A stretch of 41,839 nt of DNA from Methanobacteriota archaeon (GTDB taxonomy: Archaea > Altiarchaeota > Altiarchaeia > IMC4 > QMZM01). Numbering within the stretch: the stretch's first letter is position 1; every line of letters starts with the position of its first letter. The translations under genes were made by a program, and so were the position numbers. Under the pieces are notes generated by a model. It did not search any database. It was not told the origin of the DNA and saw only the letters and a list, made by a program, of their open reading frames with translations. Of the stretch, positions 25,569-34,289 are shown piece by piece. Location of the stretch: the NCBI GenBank assembly GCA_903930485.1, contig CAIYYO010000024.1, positions 1 through 41,839 of the forward strand, written 5' to 3'.

Positions 25569-26063
25569 ATGGACCGGGTAATAAATCTGTTGATTTTCGC
25601 AGTTATTTTGTCGCTTATCCTGTCCCCAGGCTGCGCGCATCAAAGCACAAAGCCGCAAGCTGAAACGACCACAGTCCCTGAAGAGAACCCCGTTCCTACG
25701 GAAAGCCCCATAGCAACGACTACGACTCTTACGAGCTCCAACGGATTCAACTCCTCCATCAACGATTCAGAGGCGAAGTCTACTACGACTACGCTGCCCG
25801 GGGACGTATCGAAGATGATCAATCTGGCGATAAAGAATTTTGAGTACAGCGAGGTCGCGCTGAGGATCCGTAAGGGCGACACGATCGTATGGACAAACCT
25901 CGACACGGTCGCACATACCGTGTCCTCGGACACGGGCGGCGAACTGGATTCCGACACGCTCGTCAGGGGAGAGACTTTCATGCACACCTTCAACAGCCCC
26001 GGGGTATTCAACTACCATTGCAAGATCCATCCGTCGATGAAAGCCAAGGTGATAGTCTCATGA
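25569..26063 (+). CDS. Second cupredoxin lipoprotein
   Basis: 164 residues with lipobox SPGC (Cys22), a Thr-rich linker to residue 78, and a cupredoxin domain with H116 (VAHTV), C151, H154 and M157 (CKIHPSM). It is a paralogue of the preceding cupredoxin, with the same (V/I)VWTN(M/L)DT and (F/M)HTFNS(T/P)G core. It overlaps cutA by 4 bp (ATGA). The two carriers may differ in redox potential or partner. Confidence 0.92.
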   Translation: MDRVINLLIFAVILSLILSPGCAHQSTKPQAETTTVPEENPVPTESPIATTTTLTSSNGFNSSINDSEAKSTTTTLPGDVSKMINLAIKNFEYSEVALRIRKGDTIVWTNLDTVAHTVSSDTGGELDSDTLVRGETFMHTFNSPGVFNYHCKIHPSMKAKVIVS

Positions 26064-26395
26064 CTGATGACCGGGCAACGTCCGACGCCATTGTCTTTAT
26101 CTACGTGACGAACCCTTCAAAGAAGGAAGCCGAGCGGATCGCGAAGAGCCTGATGGACAGAAAGCTCGTCGCATGCGCTAACATGTTCCCTATCGAGAGC
26201 ATCTATCCCTGGGAGGGGAAGATCGTGGACGGGAAGGAGTACGCCCTAATATTAAAGACCGTCCCGGAAAAATCCGGGCTGGTCGAGGAAGCCGTGAAGG
26301 AGATGCACCCCTACAAAGTGCCCTGCATAATCACTTTTCAAGTAAGCCCCAACAAGGAATTCGGGAACTGGCTCAGGAGCGAGCTGGGTCCCTGA
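26060..26395 (+). CDS. cutA: CutA1-type divalent cation tolerance protein
   Basis: A 111-residue member of the trimeric, PII-like CutA family: FIYVTNPSKKEAERIAKSL, KLVACANMFPIESIYPWEGK and the C-terminal HPYKVPCI signature are all present. In bacteria cutA affects copper and other metal tolerance, and the trimer binds Cu(II). I chose the ATG at 26060 because it overlaps the cupredoxin stop (ATGA). Its place directly after a copper protein suggests a copper-handling role here. Confidence 0.95.
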   Translation: MTDDRATSDAIVFIYVTNPSKKEAERIAKSLMDRKLVACANMFPIESIYPWEGKIVDGKEYALILKTVPEKSGLVEEAVKEMHPYKVPCIITFQVSPNKEFGNWLRSELGP

Positions 26396-26415
26396 AGTTT
26401 CTTTAAGGTGTTTTC

Positions 26416-28317
26416 ATGCCTTCAAAAAACGCACCAACCGCCTTGGAAGATCTGAGAAAAAAGAGCCCGGAGAAATTCCCATCATCGGAAACCGCATTCA
26501 GCCGCATACATTCCGGGGACCACATACTGATAGGCTCGGGCTGCGGCGAGCCTCAATATCTGTTAAAGTCTTTCATCTCGTATGTCCGGGCCAACCCCAA
26601 GGCGATCCTTGATGCCGAAGTATTCCAGTTATGGGCCCTGGGAAACGTTCCTTATGGCGACGAGCGGCTTGCAGAGAACCTGCGCCACAATTCTTTTTTC
26701 ATAGGCTGCGAAGTCCGGGAAGCCGTGAACAAAGGGCTTGCCGACTATACGCCGATCTCTCTTTCAGACGTGCCGGATCTTTTTTTCAGGGGCATCGTGC
26801 CTGTCGACGTCGCTCTCATACAGGTTTCTCCCCCGGACGTTGAAGGATTCATGAGCCTCGGGGTCAGCGTCGACATCGTGAAGTCGGCAGTAAAACAGGC
26901 ATCCCTCGTAATCGTGCAGGTCAACTGCAACATGCCGAGGGTTTCCGGAGACGGACGGCTCCATGCGGACGATGTCGACTATATCCTTCCATGCGATGAG
27001 CCCCTTATCGAATACCGGCCCGAGGTCGACGAGGAGACTGCTGGAAAGATCGGCAACTATTTATCCCGCCTGGTGCATGACGGTGAGACGATACAAGCCG
27101 GCTACGGCGGGCTCGTCTCTTCTGCAGTGGCGCATCTTAAAGACAAGAAGCATCTGGGCGTACATACTGAGCTTTTGTCCGGCGGCCTGGTGAGCCTCTT
27201 GAGATCCGGGGCCGTTGACAACAGCAGTAAGACGGTCAACCCCTGGAAGACGGTTGCATCATTTTGCATGGGTACGCAAGAGGATTACCGATTCCTTGAC
27301 GGCAACACGGGAATAGAGTTCAGGGGAATAGAGTATACGAACGACCCGCTCGTCATCGCCGGGCACGAGAACATGACTGCGATAAACAGTGCCCTGGGCA
27401 TAGACCTGACCGGTCAGGCGACCGAGGAGTCTGTCGGAAAGTCTTTCTACGGCGGGATAGGCGGGCAGGCGAATTATATGCGCGGGGCGGTCCTTTCCAG
27501 GAACGGTAAAAGCATTCTCGTCCTCGAATCGACTGCCGAAGGCGGGAAAGTTTCTCGGATAATGCCTTTCCTCGAAGAAGGCGCCGGCGTCACCTTGAAC
27601 CGCGGCGACGTCCATTACGTGGTCACCGAGTACGGAATAGCATACCTGCACGGAAAGAACATACGCGAGAGAGCCATGGAACTGATATCCATCGCCCACC
27701 CGCGTTTCAGGCCGCACCTCCTCGCAATCGCTAAGAAGAACAATATCGTGTACCCCGACCAGGCTTTGATATCGGGAAAGAACGGAACATATCCCGAGGG
27801 ACTGGAGGCGTACCGGACGACGAGGACTGGGCTAGGCATCCTCCTTCGGCCGGTTAAGATAACCGACGAGCACCTTCTAAAGGACTTCTTCTATTCCCTT
27901 TCAGAGGAGAGCCTCTATCACCGGTTCATTTCTGTTAGGAAAGACATGCCTCACCACAGGCTCCAGGATTATACGGTCATAGACTACGAAAAACGCATGA
28001 TAATACTCGCAGTCTCGCCGGACGAAAAAGACGAAGAACTTATAGGAGTAGGACAATATGATATACTGGAGGACTCCCACACAGCAGAGATCGCCTTCGT
28101 CGTCAGGGACAAATACCAGAACAAAGGCGTGGGTAAAGAGCTTTTGAAATACCTCACGTACATCGCGAAAAAGAAAGGCTTGCTTGGCTTCAAGGCCGCA
28201 GTCCTGCCTGACAATAAAGCGATGACGACGCTCTTCGAAGAGGCCGGATTCGAAGCAGACAAAAAGACCGCCGACGGATTATACGAATACAGATCGATCT
28301 TCAGGAGGAGACAATGA
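26416..28317 (+). CDS. Acetyl-CoA hydrolase/transferase fused to a GNAT acetyltransferase
   Basis: 633 residues. Residues 20 to about 455 are a class I CoA-transferase/acetyl-CoA hydrolase; E252 in GVHTELLSGG is the expected catalytic Glu that forms the acyl-CoA thioester. Residues 470-633 are a GNAT domain with the acetyl-CoA loop VRDKYQNKGVGKELL. The fusion is a recognised architecture. It probably moves CoA between acyl groups and may be coupled to protein acetylation by its GNAT half. AAGGTG precedes the start. Its stop overlaps the next ATG (ATGA), so it is coupled to the ADP-forming acetyl-CoA synthetase. Confidence 0.9.
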   Translation: MPSKNAPTALEDLRKKSPEKFPSSETAFSRIHSGDHILIGSGCGEPQYLLKSFISYVRANPKAILDAEVFQLWALGNVPYGDERLAENLRHNSFFIGCEVREAVNKGLADYTPISLSDVPDLFFRGIVPVDVALIQVSPPDVEGFMSLGVSVDIVKSAVKQASLVIVQVNCNMPRVSGDGRLHADDVDYILPCDEPLIEYRPEVDEETAGKIGNYLSRLVHDGETIQAGYGGLVSSAVAHLKDKKHLGVHTELLSGGLVSLLRSGAVDNSSKTVNPWKTVASFCMGTQEDYRFLDGNTGIEFRGIEYTNDPLVIAGHENMTAINSALGIDLTGQATEESVGKSFYGGIGGQANYMRGAVLSRNGKSILVLESTAEGGKVSRIMPFLEEGAGVTLNRGDVHYVVTEYGIAYLHGKNIRERAMELISIAHPRFRPHLLAIAKKNNIVYPDQALISGKNGTYPEGLEAYRTTRTGLGILLRPVKITDEHLLKDFFYSLSEESLYHRFISVRKDMPHHRLQDYTVIDYEKRMIILAVSPDEKDEELIGVGQYDILEDSHTAEIAFVVRDKYQNKGVGKELLKYLTYIAKKKGLLGFKAAVLPDNKAMTTLFEEAGFEADKKTADGLYEYRSIFRRRQ

Positions 28318-30443
28318 CCGATAAACCGGACATAACAAGCCTGTTCGAGCCTCGCACCGTAGCGGTTGTCGGAGCCTCCCACAACCCTGAAAAGATCGGC
28401 TACAAGATTGTCGAGAACATAATCGCCTGCGGATACGCCGGCAGGATCTGTCCGATAAATCCCGAAGGCGGCGAGATACTGAAGCTCCCGGTCTACAAGA
28501 ACGTGGGCGACGTCGACGGGGAAATCGACGTGGCGGTCATAACCATCCCCTCGAAATACGTTTACGACGCCGTCAAGGCCTGCGCGGACAAAGGCGTCAA
28601 GTACTCGCTCATAATATCTTCCGGTTTCTCGGAGGTCGGCGACTACGAGAGCGAAAAGAAGATCGTCTCATGCGCGCAGGAAGGCGGTATGCGCATCATC
28701 GGGCCCAACATCTTCGGCATGTATGTCGCTAAGTCCTCGTTCAACGCAACCTTCGGTACAAGGGACGTACGCCCGGGCGGGATAGCGATAATAACCCAGA
28801 GCGGCGCCCTGGGAATATCCCTCATGGGCAAGACGGCGGTGATGAACATAGGGCTTTCAGGGATGTTCTCTCTCGGGAACAAGTCCGACGTAGACGAATC
28901 CGACCTGCTGGAATACCTGATAACCGACGACAGCACGCGGATAATAATGATGTACGTCGAAGGCGTAAAGAACGGCGGCCGTCTTGTGGAGCTGCTCAAG
29001 AAAGCTACCTCAAAAAAGCCAGTGATCGTCATCAAGGCCGGCAGGTCGAAGCGCGGGGCGATGGCGGCTGCATCCCATACCGGCTCCCTTGCAGGTTCGG
29101 ATGCGGTCTTCTCGGACATAATGAAGCAGTGCGGCGTCATACGCGCCGAAAGCATTCAGGAGGCCCTTGACGCGTGCAAGTACATCTCTAATTCCCCTCA
29201 GCCGAAGGGCGAGAATTCGGTCATAATAACTAACGGAGGCGGCATGGGAGTCATGGCAGCCGACGCATGCGAAAAATATTCCGTGAACCTTTACGACAAT
29301 ATAGAAGACCTTAAAAGGACATTTTCAAAAGTCGTGCCGGCATTCGGTTCCGTGAAGAATCCAGTGGATCTTACCGGCCAGGCGACGCTGGAGAACTACA
29401 AGACTGCGATAGACGCGGCGCTGGCGAACAAAGACATCCACACGGTTATATGCCTTGGATGCGAGACAGCGTTCTTCGATGCATCCAAGATAGCAGAGAT
29501 GATTAAAGGGTTGTATTCAAACAGCAAGCCTGCCAAGCCTTTGGTCTATTCGTTTTTCGGCGGCGCAAGGATTGAGGATTGCATAACGAGCCTTAAAGCC
29601 GTCGACATACCGGCGTTCTCCGACGTCTACGAAGCGGTCTCCTGTATGGGTGTATTGTACGAGAACTACAGGAACACGGCTTACGCGACCGAATCCGACC
29701 AGAAGGAAGAACAAGGGATCGACGATCCTTCAATAGACGTGATAGTCAAAAAGGCACTGGGTGAGGGCCGGCACTTCCTGCTGTCTTACGAGGCTGAAAA
29801 AGTCATGGCCGCCGCAGGTATACGGATGCCTAAGAGCTTCCTTGCGAAAGACTTTGACGAGGCCGTGAAATTCGCGGAAAAGATCGGTTATCCCGTAGCG
29901 CTGAAGGTCGTCTCAAAGGATATAATCCATAAAAGCGATGCAGGCGGCGTTGCTTTGAATCTCGAGAACAGGCAGGAGGTTTTGGACGCGTATCAGGTGA
30001 TACTCTACAACTGCAAAAAAGCCAAACCGGACGCAGTCATAGAAGGCGTCTCCGTGAGCGAGATGATGAAGAAGGAAATTGAAACCATCGCCGGCGCGGT
30101 AAGGGATAAATCGTTCGGGCCCGTCGTGATGTACGGCCTAGGCGGCGTGTACGTGGAGATATTGAACGATGTCGCATTCAGGTCTTTCCCTCTAGGCAGG
30201 AAGGACATACTCAAGATGATAAACGAAACAAAGTCGTCGCAGCTCCTCATGGGCGCAAGGGGCGAGAAACGCAAAGACGTCGGCTCCGTCGTGGATGCCG
30301 TGTCAAAGCTCGGAACAATACTCGCAAGGCATGAAGAGATATCTGAAATAGAGATCAACCCGCTCATGGTCTATGAGGACGGGCAGGGGGTAATGGCCCC
30401 GGATGTGCGGATCCTGTTGTCAAAGGGTCCGGAGGCGAAATAG
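28314..30443 (+). CDS. ADP-forming acetate-CoA ligase, fused alpha-beta subunits
   Basis: 709 residues. The alpha part begins with a CoA-binding Rossmann domain (EPRTVAVVGASHNPEKIGYK), followed by the succinyl-CoA ligase-like region. H255 in ASHTGSLAGSD is the phosphohistidine site. From about residue 485 an ATP-grasp beta part follows (GYPVALKVVSKDIIHKSDAGGV, EINPLMVYEDG). The enzyme makes ATP from acetyl-CoA, ADP and phosphate, yielding acetate, in peptide- or sugar-fermenting archaea, and can run in reverse. A strong AGGAGGAG precedes the ATG. The stop TAG abuts the next ATG. Confidence 0.95.
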   Translation: MTDKPDITSLFEPRTVAVVGASHNPEKIGYKIVENIIACGYAGRICPINPEGGEILKLPVYKNVGDVDGEIDVAVITIPSKYVYDAVKACADKGVKYSLIISSGFSEVGDYESEKKIVSCAQEGGMRIIGPNIFGMYVAKSSFNATFGTRDVRPGGIAIITQSGALGISLMGKTAVMNIGLSGMFSLGNKSDVDESDLLEYLITDDSTRIIMMYVEGVKNGGRLVELLKKATSKKPVIVIKAGRSKRGAMAAASHTGSLAGSDAVFSDIMKQCGVIRAESIQEALDACKYISNSPQPKGENSVIITNGGGMGVMAADACEKYSVNLYDNIEDLKRTFSKVVPAFGSVKNPVDLTGQATLENYKTAIDAALANKDIHTVICLGCETAFFDASKIAEMIKGLYSNSKPAKPLVYSFFGGARIEDCITSLKAVDIPAFSDVYEAVSCMGVLYENYRNTAYATESDQKEEQGIDDPSIDVIVKKALGEGRHFLLSYEAEKVMAAAGIRMPKSFLAKDFDEAVKFAEKIGYPVALKVVSKDIIHKSDAGGVALNLENRQEVLDAYQVILYNCKKAKPDAVIEGVSVSEMMKKEIETIAGAVRDKSFGPVVMYGLGGVYVEILNDVAFRSFPLGRKDILKMINETKSSQLLMGARGEKRKDVGSVVDAVSKLGTILARHEEISEIEINPLMVYEDGQGVMAPDVRILLSKGPEAK

Positions 30444-31478
30444 ATGCAAAAGATAATTATCGCTTCTGCAAGCAGAGGCGCAGGGAAGACTTTTGTGACC
30501 GTGGGACTGATGAAGGCGGCCGGGAAGGGTCTCGGCTACATAAAGCCGCTCGGGAACCGGCTAGTCTACTCCCGGAAAAAACTCTGGGACTATGATGCTG
30601 CGCTCATAGCCAAGGTCTTCAAGCTCCAGATGCCGCCGGAAGATCTCACGATAGGCTTCGAGCATGCGAAGATCAAGCACTCATACACGAAGGATGCCGT
30701 GAAAAAGAAGGTCCTCGAGCTTTCGGCCGAAGCGTCGAAGGGCAAGAAAGCCCTCATCATAGAAGCCGGAACAGATTTGTGTCACGGGACAAGCATAAAC
30801 CTCGACCCGATCTCGCTTGCCAAATACGTGAAAGGGAAGATTGTCCTCGTCGTGAACGGGGACGATTACGACGCCCTCGACGATTCGCTCTTCTTCGGCT
30901 CGTGCATCAAGAAGACAGGCGCAGGGTTCGCAGGAGTGATAATAAACAACGTCAAAGACCCGTCGGGGTTCCGGGACCTGTACCTGCCGCGGATCAGGGA
31001 AGCAGGGATAAAGGTTCTTGGGATCATTCCATACAACGACGCCTTAACCCACTACGATGCCGGCTATCTGGCCGATAATCTTTTCTCCAAGACGTTAACC
31101 GGCGAAGCCGGCCTGGGCAAGGTCGTAGAGAATGTGTTCGTAGGAGACGTGTCTTCCACGACGGCTCTCAAGAACCCCTCATTCCATAAGAAAGGCAACC
31201 TCGTCATAACCGGAGGCGACAGGAGCGACATGATCCTCGCGGCCATAGAAACGGGCGCATCATGCGTTATATTGACCAACAACATAATGCCGCACGCGAA
31301 CATAATATTAAAGGCATCGCACGCGCAGGTCCCACTGCTGCTGGTTCCGACCGATACGTACACGACGGCAGTAAGGGTCGAGCACCTCGAGCACATGCTG
31401 ACGGAAAAAGACGAGGAGAAGATCGCAGCCCTGGGCAGGATGGTCAAGAAGCACGTGAAGCTGAAAGAAATATTTTAA
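30444..31478 (+). CDS. P-loop/DRTGG-domain protein (Pta N-terminal-like)
   Basis: 344 residues. The N-terminal half is a dethiobiotin-synthetase-like P-loop NTPase with ASASRGAGKT (residues 7-16). Residues 205-315 form a DRTGG-type domain (LVITGGDRSDMILAAIETGASCVILT). This is the layout of the N-terminal part of long bacterial phosphotransacetylases, but the catalytic PTA_PTB domain is absent. In archaea such proteins are found beside ADP-forming acyl-CoA synthetases, suggesting an allosteric or sensing partner. The ATG directly follows the stop of the ligase gene. Confidence 0.85.
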   Translation: MQKIIIASASRGAGKTFVTVGLMKAAGKGLGYIKPLGNRLVYSRKKLWDYDAALIAKVFKLQMPPEDLTIGFEHAKIKHSYTKDAVKKKVLELSAEASKGKKALIIEAGTDLCHGTSINLDPISLAKYVKGKIVLVVNGDDYDALDDSLFFGSCIKKTGAGFAGVIINNVKDPSGFRDLYLPRIREAGIKVLGIIPYNDALTHYDAGYLADNLFSKTLTGEAGLGKVVENVFVGDVSSTTALKNPSFHKKGNLVITGGDRSDMILAAIETGASCVILTNNIMPHANIILKASHAQVPLLLVPTDTYTTAVRVEHLEHMLTEKDEEKIAALGRMVKKHVKLKEIF

Positions 31479-31533
31479 GGGCCGCAGCCGCTGTAGGTGT
31501 GTCTTAAGCAATGCTTTCCCAATATAGCCTACT

Positions 31534-32178
31534 ATGAAGGCTTGTTTCCTTCTTTTCTTGGCGGCTTGTTTGACTCTTACATGCTGCACCGGTCAGGTGG
31601 ACCAGAACCTGAAATCGGTGGAGATAAAAGAATACAACGGGACGAAATTGGGCTCGATGACCGACTTCGTCGAGAACTCGATTAACGGGCCGCAGTCCGT
31701 CAATATCTCGACCTACCGGCTGTCTGTGGACGGCCTGGTCGCTAACCCTCAGCATTACACATATTCTGAGGTGCTGGGCCATAGAAGCTTCCTTAAAGTG
31801 ACCACTCTCGACTGCGTTGAAGGCTGGAGCGTGAAAGTCCTCTGGCACGGCGTTCTGGTTTCAGACCTCGTCGACGAAGCGAAGCCGTCGCCCGGCGCGA
31901 ACACCGTCATATTCCATGCCTATGACGGATATACGACGTCGCTTCCTCTTCAGTACGTCCGGGACAAGAAAATACTACTGGCCTATAAGATAAACAACGT
32001 GACTCTACCTCCGGCTAACGGTTACCCGTTCCAGCTCGTCGCCGAAGACAAGTGGGGGTACAAGTGGATCAGATGGGTGGACGAGATACGAGTATCCAAT
32101 GATTCGTCTTATAAGGGATACTGGGAGAGCCGGGGTTATAGCAATGACGGAGACAACTCCCGGCCTATGTTTGGCTGA
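31534..32178 (+). CDS. Secreted molybdopterin-fold oxidoreductase-like lipoprotein
   Basis: 214 residues. The signal ends LTLTCC, giving a lipobox Cys at 17 or 18. The rest is the compact sulfite-oxidase-type molybdopterin domain (YRLSVDGLVANPQHYTYSEV, then TTLDCVEGW, then DEIRVSND). C94 in the DCVEGW motif is the expected molybdenum ligand. No haem or dimerisation domain follows, as in MsrP-like proteins. It probably oxidises or reduces a small molecule or protein outside the cell, but the substrate is unknown. It stands alone between the acyl-CoA operon and superoxide dismutase. Confidence 0.82.
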   Translation: MKACFLLFLAACLTLTCCTGQVDQNLKSVEIKEYNGTKLGSMTDFVENSINGPQSVNISTYRLSVDGLVANPQHYTYSEVLGHRSFLKVTTLDCVEGWSVKVLWHGVLVSDLVDEAKPSPGANTVIFHAYDGYTTSLPLQYVRDKKILLAYKINNVTLPPANGYPFQLVAEDKWGYKWIRWVDEIRVSNDSSYKGYWESRGYSNDGDNSRPMFG

Positions 32179-32260
32179 GGTCTGTTTTTTGATCAATGAG
32201 GCCTCCAAAACCGTCTATTAAGGAATATTTTCCTAGACATAACCCTGGGGTTGAAAAGAA

Positions 32261-32878
32261 ATGGATGCAAAAAACAAGATCTACGTTCTGCCGGAACTGC
32301 CTTATGCCTACGATGCATTGAAGCCGTACATATCTGAAGAACAATTGAGGATACACCACGACAAGCATCATGCGGCTTATGTAGCCGCGGCGAACGCTCT
32401 TCTGGAATCGCTTGAAAAGGCGAGGCAGGGAAATACGGACCTGGATTACGGAACGGTCGCAAAACAACTGTCCTTCAACACTGGAGGCCATCGGCTGCAT
32501 TCGCTCTACTGGAAGAACCTGACTCCCGTGGATAATACCGGCAAGGCGCCGAAGCCCTCGGGAGAGATAGGCAACGCCATAGACCGGGAATTCGGAAGCT
32601 TCGACCGCTTCAAAAAAGAGTTCTCGCAGACCGCGGCAAAGACCGAAGGCTCGGGCTGGGCAGTCCTATCGTTTTGCCGCGAGGTCGAGCGGCCTATAAT
32701 AATGCAGGTCGAGAAGCACAATATGAACGTGACGCCAAGGCGTCCCGTGATACTGGTGCTGGACGTATGGGAGCACGCATACTATCTGGACTACAAGAAC
32801 GACCGGGCCAAATACGTTGAAAACTTCTGGAACATAGTCAACTGGGACGAAGTGGGCAGGCGGCTTGCAGATCTGTAG
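32261..32878 (+). CDS. sod: Fe/Mn superoxide dismutase
   Basis: 205 residues with the four metal ligands: H32 (RIHHDKHH), H80 (GGHRLHSLYW), D168 and H172 (VLDVWEHAYY). The overall sequence resembles methanogen SODs (SGWAVLSF, IIMQVEKHN). The outer-sphere residues do not let me choose between Fe and Mn. It removes superoxide in the cytosol. A short palindrome, AGGAATATTTTCCT (32221-32234), lies in the 82-bp upstream gap, about 30 nt before the ATG, and could be a control site. Confidence 0.95.
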   Translation: MDAKNKIYVLPELPYAYDALKPYISEEQLRIHHDKHHAAYVAAANALLESLEKARQGNTDLDYGTVAKQLSFNTGGHRLHSLYWKNLTPVDNTGKAPKPSGEIGNAIDREFGSFDRFKKEFSQTAAKTEGSGWAVLSFCREVERPIIMQVEKHNMNVTPRRPVILVLDVWEHAYYLDYKNDRAKYVENFWNIVNWDEVGRRLADL

Positions 32879-32891
32879 AAAAAATAAACAC

Positions 32892-33752
32892 ATGAAGGGC
32901 GTTTCTGTTTTCCGAGATTCATTGGGGCTTTTCAGGCAGGCCTTCTCCGAATGGAACAAGGACAATGCATCCCTTATCGCGGCAGCCATAGCATACTATG
33001 CGGCGTTTTCCCTGGCTCCTTTGATGATAATCCTGATGGTCATCTCTGGTTTACTCGTAGGTCCTGCCGGACAGACCGGCAGGCTACAAAGAAGCGTTAG
33101 CGGCTTCCTGGGGGCCGAAATCGCCGCATCTCTGGAGGGAATCATACGCACCGTCGGCAGTTCTCCCCCAAGCTACTTTGCCACTGCGTTGGCCGCCCTG
33201 TTTTTGTTTTTGGGAGCGACCGGACTGTTCCTCCAGACAAGGAAAGGCTTACAGATAATATGGGGCCTGAAACCCGCGGCTGGGGGAGCCATTCTAAATA
33301 CGCTGAGATCCTATCTCCTCTCATTCGTCCAGCTAGTCCTGGCAGGGCTTATAGTGCTGCTTTCAGCCGCCCTTACGGCAGTGATCACATCGACCGGAAG
33401 GTCTCTTAGAGTTATCCCGTTCCATTTCACCCTGCTCCACATGGCAAATTTTCTGGTTTTTTTTATTGCCGTCTGCATTCTGTTCGCATCGACTTACAAG
33501 ACGCTCTCCGACGCGCGGCTGCTATGGAGCGACGTCTTATACGGTTCGGCATTCACCGCAGCGCTTTTCTCGGCAGGGAACATCATAATAGGAACATATC
33601 TGGGAGCCGCGAACATCGGATCCGTTTACGGCGCCGCAAGCTCGATCTTCGTCGTAATCTTCTGGGTATACTATTCTGCGCAGATATTCTTTTTCGGGGC
33701 AGAGCTGATCAAGGTATATTCGAAAAGGTGCGGGTCGCAGAAGTGCGTTTGA
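32892..33752 (+). CDS. YihY/BrkB family membrane protein
   Basis: A 286-residue protein with six predicted helices, starting FRDSLGLFRQAFSEWNKDNASLIAAAIAYYA. This matches the YihY/virulence-factor BrkB family (PF03631), including the AYYAxFSLAPL motif. The molecular role of the family is not settled. I chose the ATG at 32892; an in-frame TTG at 32865 would overlap the superoxide dismutase gene. It is convergent with the complex I-like operon, whose last stop is 13 bp away. Confidence 0.85.
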   Translation: MKGVSVFRDSLGLFRQAFSEWNKDNASLIAAAIAYYAAFSLAPLMIILMVISGLLVGPAGQTGRLQRSVSGFLGAEIAASLEGIIRTVGSSPPSYFATALAALFLFLGATGLFLQTRKGLQIIWGLKPAAGGAILNTLRSYLLSFVQLVLAGLIVLLSAALTAVITSTGRSLRVIPFHFTLLHMANFLVFFIAVCILFASTYKTLSDARLLWSDVLYGSAFTAALFSAGNIIIGTYLGAANIGSVYGAASSIFVVIFWVYYSAQIFFFGAELIKVYSKRCGSQKCV

Positions 33753-33765
33753 GACGGATCTCGGA

Positions 33766-34284
33766 TTAACGTCTATTCCTTATGCTCCTCATCAGCGCCA
33801 GCAGCCCCTTCATTAACTCTTTCGGCTCTGGCGGATTCCCGGGTATTTTGATATCGACCGGCAGTATCATGTCCGCGCCGCCGAGGACTGCGTATGTCCC
33901 TTTATAGATCCCGCCGTCGCACGCGTCGTCCCCGACCGCCATTACGTACTTGGGCGAAGGAGTCGCATCATACGTCTTTTTCACTGCCCCGGCCATGTTG
34001 CGCGTGACCGCGCCGGTTATAACAATAACGTCCGCATGCCTCGGCGACGCTACGAAGGTTACTCCGAATCTTTCGACGTCGTAGTGAGGCGTCCCCAGGT
34101 TGTTCAATTCGATTTCGGCGGCATTGTCGCTTCCGCTATCAAGTTCGCGAATGGCAAGGCTTCGCCCAAATATGGTGTCTATGTCCTTTTTCAGCCTGAT
34201 GCCTAGCGCCTCGAATTCTTCGTCCTTGAAAGTGACTTCCTCAGTCACGGGTTTTTTGAAAATGTTCGTGATAGCTTTGTTCAT
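33766..34284 (-). CDS. NuoB/HycG-like small subunit lacking all Fe-S ligands
   Basis: 172 residues, homologous to the small subunit of group 4 [NiFe] hydrogenases and complex I (YDVERFGVTFVASPRHADVIVITG, then IPGNPPEPKELMKGL). All four cysteines that bind the proximal [4Fe-4S] cluster are replaced. The CxxC site is D53/A56 in GSDNAAEIE, the GxCA cysteine is D120 in VGDDACDGG, and PGC is PGN (N150). The single cysteine left, C122, aligns with a non-ligand position. The ATG at 34284 follows the large-subunit stop by 5 bp; an extension to 34572 would overlap that gene in another frame. It probably keeps a structural role. Confidence 0.9.
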   Translation of the reverse strand: MNKAITNIFKKPVTEEVTFKDEEFEALGIRLKKDIDTIFGRSLAIRELDSGSDNAAEIELNNLGTPHYDVERFGVTFVASPRHADVIVITGAVTRNMAGAVKKTYDATPSPKYVMAVGDDACDGGIYKGTYAVLGGADMILPVDIKIPGNPPEPKELMKGLLALMRSIRNRR

Positions 34285-34289
34285 TTTTT

